Source: Wuchereria bancrofti
Taxonomy: Eukaryota; Nematoda; Chromadorea; Rhabditida; Onchocercidae
Reading direction: 5' to 3'
Length of the DNA: 64,000 nucleotides
Assembly: GCA_005281725.1 (NCBI GenBank)
Contig: SSBO01000002.1
Coordinates: 386,902 to 450,901 of the forward strand
The notes beneath the pieces are model-generated. The model saw only the letters and a program-made list of their open reading frames with translations. It had not been told where the DNA came from and did not search any database. The position numbers and the translations under genes are program-made. Below are positions 1 to 10,242 of the stretch, piece after piece (the stretch's first letter is position 1; each line of letters starts with the position of its first letter).

Positions 1-880
1 GAAAATTTTTACAATAAATGTCAAAAAGTCAATAAAATAATTCCCATTCAGGTGTAAATCTTATTTTTACCTGTATATTTTTACCTGTATTGTTCTTATT
101 TCATTTACTGAAATAATTTCGTCCTTTTTTTATTTTTTTTTTTTGGATGACTCATCATTGTAAAGTTGACTCATTGAAATTTGCATTGGTATGCATGCCA
201 TGAATTATTGATAAAAATGCAAGCAAACAGGTGTAACTGTGCACACATCTATACACTCTTTCCTTTCCTTTACATACCTGTTTATTTAGTAAGCTAATAG
301 AAGAAGAATTAAATTAGAAAATGTTTAATTTGCTTGACATTTCTAACTATTTGTTTACTTTTCATCTGCAAATTTATTTATCATTTGATATTCTTATTGC
401 AGCATTTCTTCTGCAATATTATGAAAGTAATAGTAGCTAAGAAGAGGAATTATAAAATTTCATTATTTTATTTTAATCATAAAATCACTATTAAACTAAT
501 TTAGCATTAATTAATCCTTGCATAATTATTATTTCACGCTACAGTTTCCTCCTAAATTTAGTTATTTCAATGCTAATTCCAAAATTTTGCTTCATGATTT
601 ATCAGTGGTGATGGATGATAAGTATTTGATAATGAAATTCTTTGTCATTTGTTTTTTTTCTTCTTAATTCATGCTAATTAGCTAATTTTTCTAATGAAAA
701 ACTCCAGATTTATATAAGTTTATTGCTAGATTTAGGCATTAATATTTCAAAATATTGTCAAAAATTATTTTTCAAATTTTATTTCAGAATATCGATGAGT
801 TATTTGCCGAATAAATAATATTCCTATGATATTACTACTATTAATTATTTATTGTTACAATTAAATATAAGTAAAGAAGC
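1..880. other. 5' flank of the four-TM gene, no gene seen
   Basis: AT-rich sequence with no reading frame of coding character. Near its right end an AG at 786-787 follows a TTTATTTC tract, a plausible spliced-leader or 5'-UTR intron acceptor 93 bases before the start codon at 881. The leader between them carries two short upstream reading frames beginning at about 795 and 833, both closing before 881. Confidence 0.5.
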
Positions 881-3800
881 ATGGCAATTAATCCGTGTTT
901 TTGCTGGAATATTAAAGATGGTACAGTCACTGTTGGCTTATGGTCATTGGTCAGTTAATTTTGGTTTACTTTGTCATTGCAAGCAGAAAAAAACGAAAAA
1001 TATTAAACTTTCAGTAATTTTTTTTAACGAATAAAATATAAAATTGTACTTATTTAAATGTTAACAAATTTATACAATCCAAAATTGAAATTTTACATTC
1101 AAGAAAATTTGCAATTCTTAATTAATGGACGTTTTGATTTATCGAAAAATTTTTTCCGTTCCAAAAATTCATATCGATCTTTTNGAATAAAATATAAAAT
1201 TGTACTTATTTAAATGTTAACAAATTTATACAATCCAAAATTGAAATTTTACATTCAAGAAAATTTGCAATTCTTAATTAATGGACGTTTTGATTTATCG
1301 AAAAATTTTTTCCGTTCCAAAAATTCATATCGATCTTTTTTTTGCACTTTTTCCAATTTTAATTTCTTTTACATAAAATAAAATAGTATTTAAGTTTCTA
1401 TTTTATTTCTATTCAATTATTATCCAATAATTGCATGATGAAGAAAATAAGAGAAAGTAAAAGTGATAGATGTTTGAAGTTAAAAATTATTAATTTAAAT
1501 TACATATTAATGATCAAAATTTAAGAAATGAAAAAAATTACATTCGTAATAATTGATACTAGGATAGAGTTAAGTTAACGTGACGTAAAACACGTGAGAA
1601 TTGAACATTTGTTCCATTTCACGCAATCTTTCATTTTAAAGGTTTATTCATTGGCATCGTTGGTACTATTCGGCTGGCAATTAAATGTTATCAATTCTTG
1701 TCAAACGGTGACAATGTCACAGGCAAATCTTCAATGTGAATATTGGTGCCCATGTGTTGGTGCATCTAATGAACGTACAAGTACCCTAATACAGGGTACG
1801 GTACCATAACACTCTTTTTTATATTACCGGTAGATATAGGTGATAATATCCGGAAAGATAGAAATAATAGCAACTCTATGATATTTCCGGATATTAGCAG
1901 TTGATATAAATATTAAAATTAAATTAATGAAATTCTCTCTTCCACTGTCCTTTAATAATTGCTTTATTCTCATTGTTATTTCAAGATTATTGATCATTAT
2001 GTAAAGATTGATCTTAAACCTGATAAGATTATCCGGTAATGCATTTATCAAAACTGATAAGACTATTAGGATTATTAATAGGTATATGAACAGGTTAACT
2101 TAGTTACAATCCTATTATTTTCTACTGTTTATTGAAGAATTTTGAATGCTACAAAACGATTAAATTATAACATTTAAATTTTAACTATTACTTAACTTTT
2201 TTTTTACTCAAATCTTTTTGCTTGCTTTTCTTCAATTTTATCCATTCTAATTCATTTCTGTTCATGTTTACTTAAATTCGATTTATTTCTTGTCTGCAAT
2301 ATACTTATTGTTCATTGCAAATCAAATGTTCAATCGCTTTGCAAAATTCCAAACATTTTTTTTTAGCTAAATTGCCAGCTGAATAGTTGTCAGTTAAAAT
2401 GGAAAAAACATTTTGCAAAAAGTTGATAAAATTTGAAAAAAAGTTGAAAATTTACACCAATCTTATAAATTTCAAAAGAATCAAATTTTCCAATATTTCA
2501 TTTAATTCTTTTGCTAAATCTATTATTAGTAAGCTAAAAGTACTTTTCCGGATGATTTAATATGGTATGATGACAATTGAAAAGAAGAAAAATAGGAAGT
2601 GAACATTTTAAAATAGTTTTTTAAAAAAATTCCAAAAAAATTTTCACTAATGAATTTTTTACCTGAAAAAGTGGGATATTAACATATGTTCCAGGTATAT
2701 TGCATTGTGCAATTTGCACTATTCAGCTGGCAATCATATGCAATCAAATATTATCGCGACATTACCGCTAATGAATTAATACCTGGCCATAATACCTATG
2801 CTGCTTACAACATTCCCTCATACATCGAGAATTATTATAATACCTCTCAAACAGTTTTTTATACCGGTACAATTTTCTTGACAATTTTCTCCACCGGTAT
2901 TATTTTCATGACAATTTTTTCCACCGGTATAATTTTTATGACAATTTCCTCCACCGGTATAATTTTCATGACAATTTTTTCCACCGGTATTATTTTCATG
3001 ACAGTTTTTCCACCGGTATTATTTTCATGACAGTTTTTCCACCGGTGTTATTTTCATGACAATTTCCTCCACCGGTATAATTCTCATGACAATTTTCCTC
3101 ACCGGTATTATTTTCATGACAATTTTCTCCACCGGTATAATTTTCATGACAATTTTCTCCACCGGTATAATTTTTATGACAATTTTTTCCACCGGTATAA
3201 TTTTTATGACAATTTTTTCCACCGGTATAATTTTTATGACAATTTCCTCCACCGGTATAATTCTCATGACAATTTTCTTCACCGCTATTATTCTCATGAC
3301 AATTTTCCTCACCGGTATTATTTTCATGACAATTTTCTCCACCGGTATAATTTTCATGACAATTTTCTCCACCGGTATTATTTTCATGACAATTTCCTCC
3401 ACCGGTATTATTTTTATGACAATTTTTTCCACCGGTATTATTTTCATGACAGTTTTTCCACCGGTATTATTTTCATGACAATTTCCTCCACCGGTATAAT
3501 TTTCATGATTATTTTCTATAATCATTATCATCTATTCCTTATATAATCCACAATTTTTACGTACGTGATCTTACACGTAACATAATTGTGAAAAACCACG
3601 GACCGTTATATATCCATAATAATTTTTGACATATTTTTGACAACTTCCATGATTGTCACTTGATATACATGATGACAAATTTCGCAAAAAACTTTTACAA
3701 AACAAAACTTACTATTTAATAAGTGAAATATTAACTTTAACTTTTGATTTTGAGCATATCTTTCACTTAATATACATCTCATTACTTACGTCAACCAATA

Positions 3801-6800
3801 TGTTCATTGATAAATAACTCTTGTTCCTTATCTATTATCATCCATGCTAAATCACTTATCACTCTTATCAGACCTTAATATCTTATTGCTGTATTTAATT
3901 AATTAGTATATTTTGTTTATCAAATTTGTACATTAAATTGTGGACTAAAAATTAGCTAAAACATTTTGCCAGTCGAATATACCAGCTGCTATGTCATTTT
4001 ATGAACAATATACGCAAATAACAAGAATGAAGTAAATAAAATTAAAATTTAATTAAAATTTTTGTTTAAATCAAATTCAAATAAAGCTCGCATTATCACA
4101 CTGATGTTAAAACTTTTAAAATTTTACAAAACAATAATTATTTATGTGAATTTATCATCTCTTTCAATAAGATAATTTATCTTACAGAAAGAAGGAATAA
4201 AAGAGAGAGAGAGGTAAAAAAAAAAGAAAATAGATGAAATATAGTTTGTTCAGATTTATGGCCTAATACAGTTGGCGATATTTGGCTGGCAAATGGTAGC
4301 AATAAAATATGAAAAAGATCGTGCAGCAGATATAATTCTACCAAATTATCACGAATATGGTAGATTGGATATACCAACTTACTACGAAAATTATTGGCAA
4401 AGTCCTGAAGAACGATTTTATATTGGTTTGTACTTAGTAGGTTAATCAATCATTGAAAATTTACTCATTTAATCAGTTGACTGACCATTGGTCAGTAATC
4501 AATGGTGAACTGATTAAAATTTCTGTCCTTCTCATTTCCATCATCTTTATCATTCATTTTTCTTCCTTTTTTTTCTATTTTTCTTTTTTTTTTTACAACA
4601 TTTCTTCTACATTTATTTGAATTAATTGATAAATTTTTACTTGTTGTATTTGTATAGTTTATTCTTTATAAAATTGATAACATTAAAATTTAATTGTTTT
4701 GTTAATTTCATCGTCATTTCGATTAATTTCAGGTTTATTTGTTATTCAAATATTATGCTTAATTGCATCATTTTTTTTATTGTTTGCTTCTTGTTCACTC
4801 ATTTATGGTGCTCACACTGTAAGTTACTACTTTTTTTTCTTTTCAATCATTTTAAACTATTAATTTTGTAAATTTTTCAAATAATTTAAGTTAATATTTC
4901 ATTTATGACTATTATCTTGTGAGTGATACTTAACAAACATTATTTGACTATAATACAGCTTAGATTATTATTATTATTTTTTATTTTTTTTGAAATATAA
5001 AAAATATAAAAGAAATGAACAATTTTGATCTCAAATATAAAAAATATAAAAGAAATAAACAATTTTAAAAAAAGTTTCATTAAAAACAGTTATTAGAAAA
5101 GTAGAAGTTTTTGAAATATAAAAAATATAAAAGAAATGAACAATTTTGATCTCAAATATAAAAAATATAAAAGAAATGAACAATTTTAAAAAAAGTTTCA
5201 TTAAAAATAGTTATTAAAAAAGTTTCGCTTTAGTATTGCTTGTTTATTTTTAGGGATTCAATGTACAATTGCGCCATAGTTTTAACTAATATATGGAATC
5301 TCTCAAATATCATAGATTAATTTTTGCAAACATTTTCTATCCTAAAACTAATTAAATTTATTTTAGTATTCACGATGTTTGGTATGGCCATGGCTTCCAT
5401 GTATGATAGCAAGTATAATTTGTACATTAGCATATTGTATTATGTGGTGGAGCGGTGATGTCCGAGACTATTGGCTTGTGCTTACAATTCTTGAAATGAT
5501 TACTATATTCATTAATGTTTGCTCATTTTTGTTTTTATTTTTAAAAATTACTTCAACTCAAAGCGAAATATTTATTGTTATTAATAAAATTCATTCAGAA
5601 AAAGAAATTGGATAAAATTTTGATTCATAAAAAGATAAACTTAATAAAATTTGAAATTCAAATTTAATTTTTTAATTGTTTGATAAATTTTGAAATGATT
5701 TGTTGAAAAATCATTGATTCTATGAAAAAATATCACTCATTCATAGATTATAATTAGATTATCAGATAATTTTAATAATTCATATGAAATTGTTTTTTTT
5801 TTTTGGTATTGTTTCATGCATAAAATGATTTGATTATTAAATAATTTTGATGAACCAAGAAAGTAGTTTATTTAGTTTTACTAGGAAAAAAAAATTTGTT
5901 TTATTTACTTTTATAAAAATAAAACGAATGGAAGTTTTTTTCTTTCTTTTTTTAGGTATATTGTGTATTTGTTGTATCAATGTTCTATCGATATATCAGC
6001 AATGATAGTAGAAAAGAAAGAACAACACGTTATAGGCCAAAAATGTATGATGAATTCAAGAAAGATAGTAAATATTATACCAACAATTATCTTCCTGGTT
6101 CGTTAAATTTCGAAGAATGTTTTGAAATTAAGAGAGAGAGAAGGAAAGTGATAAGAATTTGATATATAATTTGGTAACACTTTTAAATGACGGTGAGATT
6201 AAAAAGATCTAAGAAACTGATGACTGATCGGGTGATGACATAATGATGTGACGATGATTGGTGATGATGATGACAATGATAATGAATGGTGATGATGATA
6301 ATGATTGACAATGATGCTGATGATGATGGTTGATGATTATGATGATTGGTGATGATGATGACAATGATAATGAATGGTGATGATGATAATGATTGACAAT
6401 GATGCTGATGATGATGGTTGATGATGATTATGATGATTGGTGATGATGATGATGACAATGATAATGGATGATGACGATGATAATGAATGATGATAATGAT
6501 TGATAATGATAGTTGATGATGACGATTAATTATGACTATTATTATACTGAGATAGATAATTTTAGATAATCTAAGTATGATGTACAATTGTAAATTGAAG
6601 TATTCAACTTTTTTTTTTTCGTTACAGAATTGGAACAACCTATAAAATCAGGTTATCGAAAAAATGAATCATTACGACGTGATCAGTATAATCGTCGACA
6701 AGATTACACGATGGTACAACAATCTGTTCCAACTACTCCAATGCAAACCCGAAAAACAACTTTTCCGGATCATTTAGTTTCTACATGGGTCAAAGAACAA

Positions 6801-9800
6801 CAATCTATAAGTATGATCTTTTACAATATTTCATTCATTTCAAAATCCGGCAGAAAAAAAAATTTTTTCTTTCAATTTAAGTGATCCTATAATTTTTGTA
6901 GAGTCTGATTCTTTTTTAATTATATTTTTCGTTATTTTTTTGTTGAGTTTTTTAATAAGTTTTTTATGGATTCTTATTCTTTTTTTACCTGTTAACTCCG
7001 AAGTAATTTTTAAAAATAAAAATAGTAAAAAAAATTTATTAAATTCCACCAAAAACAGGTAAAATAATAACATAAACTTCCGTCCAAAAAACCACGCAAT
7101 AAAAAAAACTGAAAATACAAAAAAATACACCAAAAAACAAAAAAAAGAAAATCTCTACAAGGATTTTTTCGTTTGTTTTCTTTTTTTTCTTTCTTTGTTT
7201 CGAGGGTTTTATCATGTTGCTGTTTTAGTAGTTTTTTTTTTATGTTGTTTTTCTTATTTTTTTAGGTTCAATTGTAATATTAGTATAAATTTTTATTAAA
7301 ATAATAAATTAATTAAAAAATTAAAAAAAAAATCATTTAAACAAAACGATCAAGTCAAAGGACACAAAGAGGAATCCAAAAAACATTTTACAAAAATAAT
7401 ATAAAAACAATAAAAAAAAAAGACACAACAATAAATAGAGTTAAAAATTAAAATGTATAGCCGATTATTCTGGAGGTCGAAATTGATTAAGAAAAAATGA
7501 AATTTAATTTTAAATCAATTACAGAAGACATACCAGATCACGCTAATAGTGAACCGATCACGCAACAAAAGCCAGAAGATATTTATTCATTGAAGGTAAA
7601 TTCGTTTGAAATAATTAATGATTTTATCTATAATGTCAAAAAGCTATTAAGTCTAATAATAACACTTTTTTTTCCAGCTATATTTAATCAAATTAGACAT
7701 GAATGATTGCTAAAATTTCGATTGAAATTTTTGCAAAAGAGGGATGAGTAAAGTAACAAAGTTATTAATAAATTAAACAAAAAAAAAAGAATATTCTCAA
7801 ATTAACTTTAAATTGAGACAAATTTGTTATTGTAGCATTCATATTCTGTGCCATCAATTAATGCGAAAATCACAGATGTTAGATGTTGTCATCGTCATCG
7901 ACATAAACATTGTCATCGTCATCATCGTCATCACCATCATCATCACCGCCGTAAACACCGGTGATTAATTTACCATAAATTGGAAATTGTGAAATTTGTT
8001 AAATTAGCAAAATTTGCTACTATCTAATTTAGCACCATTTCATTTCCTAGCTCGAAAATTAAAAAATTTCAAAAAAAGTTGTGTTAATTAAATCAGGAAA
8101 AAGAAGTGAAATAAACTATTTACCAAAAGTTAGTTTGAATACTTTTGTAAAAAGTTGTTATTGTAGGTCTGATTCACGACGATATGATGACGATGATCAC
8201 GGTGATCACGGTGATCATCGAAGAAGTTCATTAAGACATCGTTATCGTTCCCCGTCCCTAACAAGTAGCTCTGGATCAGTGAGCACTGATTACTCAGGTA
8301 ATAACTATTATTATTATTATAAATAAAATCTTATTATTTAAAAAATTTTATAATCTATCTAAGATAACTTTTAGAGAAATAATTTATTGAAAAATAGTAT
8401 CCTATAATTAATTACTAAAAAATAACTTTCAATATTGATAGGTTTAATGTATCAAACAAAGAGAGAGAGAATTGCACTTCATATCATGTTAAATCGTTTA
8501 GCTCTTTCAATTGGTCACCTTTGATCTTTACCTTTAAGATGATATTGATAAACAGGAAGATTTCTTGAATGTAGTAAAAAAAAATCTAACAGCTTAATTA
8601 ATCTGATAATTTTACTTGAAATCTATATTTAATTTTGTTGTAGTTAGTGGCGTACGCTTATGAACCGTAATATCTTATATTTTAGGTTGAAGTTTAGAAT
8701 TCAGTATTTGCAGATAACTCATATCCTGTTAGACGTCGATCACGAAATCTTGAAGATAGCAGCACGACAACAGATGAACACAAAATATCTGAAGGTTACA
8801 GGTCATTGAAGACAAGACTTGAAAATAATCACGGTGATTCTCAACGATTTAGAGATCGTCGACGTGGATCACGGAAGTCAAAACGTAATCAGTATGATGA
8901 GAAGAAGTTAGCATCTCATCCTTATTTCAATTAAACTTTTGTCATCAGATATTAAACTTAAAGGGATAATTTAAATTTCCCGGTTACACGATTATGATTT
9001 TCAAGAAATCAAAATAAACGTATTATTTTTTAACATCAATGAAGTTAATATCTGATGATATGCTGCATTAATATGTAGAACAACTATTTGAACAATTTTT
9101 CAAATTATGATCGATCGATCGATCGATCGATCGATTTTCCTCTCATCTCTTTTTTCCACTGCAAATTGATTACATTTTATATTTGAAAAGGAATGTTTTA
9201 TCCTATAGTGAATTCATTTCTTTTCAAAATTGAAATTTTATTTTTTAACAATTTAATCTTTAATTTGTAGAAATTCCGGCAACGCTTCACCAACTGTTGC
9301 AGTACAAACAGATTCTGTATTAGCACATTGGCCTTTAGATCCACAAAAAGGATTAGCACTTCCGCAACAAATTATCATTCCACCATCAAATGGAAATATT
9401 GGCGCAGATGGTCGTCCACAACCGCAAACATATCAAATTAATTCTGAAATAAGAATTTCATATGATCAAAATGGTAGACCAATACCACATGAAATTACCG
9501 CTTTGTCGAGGGAGGTAGAAAATGAACAACGACAATTTACTCCAGTATATCATCAATCTCGGGTTAGTTTTTTTTTTTTTTTTTTTTAATTTTTTATTTG
9601 AAAACAAGATGGAAGTGTAGATGTGAAATGACATAAATAGTATCATCGTAGCATACATAAAGGCTTTATGTGTCACATAGATCTTTGTTTGGAAATAATT
9701 TCACATTTGAATTCTTTCCTTTCAAACTTAGAAATCTTAAAAAGTATAAACACTTTAAAATATTATGATCGATGTATTGGAAATATTGATGAAATTGCAA

Positions 9801-10242
9801 AAAAAGCAGCAATTTCAGTAGTAGCTCAATCTCATTTTATATTCCCTTCTTTTTTTATATCTTTTACATTTTATTAAACTATTTGATTCAAACTTTGATA
9901 GTTAAACTCATCCAGCAAAAAAAAAAAGGAAAAAAAACAAGCATCATTTTAAATACCAAAGCATTTTTAAATTATGCTTAAATTATTTGAAAAATGATAG
10001 TAATTCTAGTGTTGATGTTACTATTACTTGTAGTGAAATGAGTAAATTCTCAAAAATACGTATAGTTTCAAATGAATTTACCTAAAGTAATTATCTTTAA
10101 AAATTCTGCTTTAGTTGCTTCTTTAGCTTCCCTAATTTGAAGCTTTTAAAAAATCCCAAAAAAGCATTTCTACTTCTCATACAATAACTTTTCATCATTT
10201 AAAATTTAATTTCAGCCTTACTCAGTCACTTCTATTGTATGA
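881..10242 (+). CDS. Four-transmembrane protein with alternative TM1 exons, His/Arg-rich tail and PDZ-type C terminus
   Basis: Exons: 881-949; one of 1642-1795, 2695-2866 or 4254-4425; 4733-4818; 5367-5516; 5956-6097; 6628-6810; 7525-7595; 7836-7960; 8167-8297; 8714-8906; 9271-9562; 10216-10242. Every junction keeps phase. The product is 546 aa with the second or third cassette, 540 with the first. The N terminus (NPCFCWNIKDGTVTVGLWSL) leads into TM1, whose second half is in the cassette. TM2 is about residues 82-105, TM3 118-137 and TM4 144-170. The Cys-rich start, the G-T motif and four helices resemble LAPTM4-like four-span proteins, but I do not recognise a named orthologue. The tail of about 370 residues is probably cytoplasmic. 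It holds a His/Arg block (exon 7836-7960), an Asp/His block (exon 8167-8297) and an Arg/Ser-rich part, and ends in Ser-Val-Thr-Ser-Ile-Val, a class I PDZ ligand. Function is unknown. Donors at 5517, 6098 and 8907 are weak, so those ends are less certain. Confidence 0.8.
1029..1339. repeat. Perfect 155-bp direct duplication around one N
   Basis: Bases 1029-1183 are repeated without change at 1185-1339, separated only by an ambiguous base at 1184. The stretch lies in the first intron of the four-TM gene. An exact copy on either side of a single N is the usual mark of two contig ends placed side by side without being merged, so this is probably an assembly artefact and not a biological tandem repeat. 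Confidence 0.85.
1642..1795 (+). other. Alternative cassette exon A of the four-TM gene
   Basis: A 154-bp exon preceded by AAAG and followed by a GT at 1796, phase 0 in and phase 1 out. It starts VYSLASLVLFGWQLNVI, homologous to the starts of exons B (2695) and C (4254). The loop part differs: it is six residues shorter and Cys-rich (five cysteines), and ends in Leu-Ile-Gln-Gly, so the junction glycine is shared by all three. The acceptor is poor compared with exons B and C (AAAG, not TCAG), so this form may be rare or tissue-limited. Confidence 0.65.
2363..2387 (+). promoter_or_regulatory. Intronic element 1, antisense to the cassette exons
   Basis: TTAGCTAA overlaps AATTGCCAGCTGAATAGT (2370-2387). 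The reverse complement of the second part matches exon B at 2718-2734 over 17 of 17 bases, and exon A at 1665-1682 over 18 bases with one G-U position. It lies in the A-B intron, about 310 bases before exon B. A partner element with the same TTAGCTAAA lead lies before exon C. A role as a pairing site for exon choice is inference. Confidence 0.45.
2695..2866 (+). other. Alternative cassette exon B of the four-TM gene
   Basis: A 172-bp exon after CCAG with its donor at 2867 (ACCG|GTAC), phase 0 in and phase 1 out. It begins VYCIVQFALFSWQSYAIKYY and continues with a Tyr/Asn-rich loop containing PSYIENYYNTS, a possible N-glycosylation site. Same length and phase as exon C and clearly homologous to it. 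Its donor sequence is the first unit of the minisatellite that follows, so the reading frame stays open into the repeat. Confidence 0.75.
2861..3508. repeat. Minisatellite of about 22 units of 30 bp, starting at the exon B splice donor
   Basis: Tandem units of mostly 30 bp (a few of 29) on the pattern ACCGGTATAATTTTCATG followed by ACAATTTTCTCC, each carrying the palindrome ACCGGT except one decayed copy at about 3282. The first unit is the exon B donor itself (ACCG|GTACAATTTT). Long open frames on both strands here are only the result of a stop-free unit whose length is a multiple of three; they are not genes. Confidence 0.9.
3952..3980 (+). promoter_or_regulatory. Intronic element 2, antisense to the cassette exons
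   Basis: TTAGCTAAA (3952-3960) is followed by TTTGCCAGTCGAATAT (3965-3980), which can pair with exon C at 4278-4293 over 16 bases using two G-U pairs, and with exon A over 14 bases using one. It lies in the B-C intron about 270 bases before exon C and resembles element 1 in sequence, orientation and spacing. Function is inferred. Confidence 0.42.
4254..4425 (+). other. Alternative cassette exon C of the four-TM gene
   Basis: A 172-bp exon after TCAG with its donor at 4426 (ATTG|GTTT), phase 0 in and phase 1 out. It begins IYGLIQLAIFGWQMVAIKYE; the loop has PTYYENYWQSPEERFYIG, matching PSYIENYYNTS..FYTG in exon B. It is the cassette nearest the shared exon at 4733 and has the best acceptor, so it may be the default form. 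Confidence 0.78.
4989..5222. repeat. Two-copy tandem repeat, about 120 bp
   Basis: Two near-identical copies (about 4989-5107 and 5108-5222) of an A-rich block that itself contains twice the phrase AAATATAAAAAATATAAAAG. It sits in the intron between the exons at 4733 and 5367 of the four-TM gene. No function suggested. Confidence 0.75.
6230..6530. repeat. GATGAT-type simple repeat with a higher-order period of about 88-91 bp
   Basis: A block made of GATGATGAT, GACAATGATAATGA and related words. A longer unit beginning GGTGATGATGATGAC recurs near 6260, 6348 and 6439. It lies in the intron before the exon at 6628. The His/Ser/Ile-rich minus-strand frame over it is a by-product of the repeat. 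Confidence 0.75.
9109..9135. repeat. GATC tetranucleotide microsatellite
   Basis: Six full copies of GATC in a row plus a partial copy, in the intron between the exons at 8714 and 9271. A self-complementary microsatellite; no role suggested. Confidence 0.9.

Noticed and set aside
2861..3531. Long open frames on both strands through the 30-bp array, and a CRISPR-like look
   Set aside because: The frames follow from a stop-free unit whose length is a multiple of three, and they exist on both strands at once. There are no unique spacers between repeats, so it is a minisatellite and not a CRISPR array.
6183..6638. Minus-strand frame of 151 codons rich in His, Ser and Ile
   Set aside because: It is the reverse reading of the GATGAT simple repeat within an intron; no splice signals or family resemblance.
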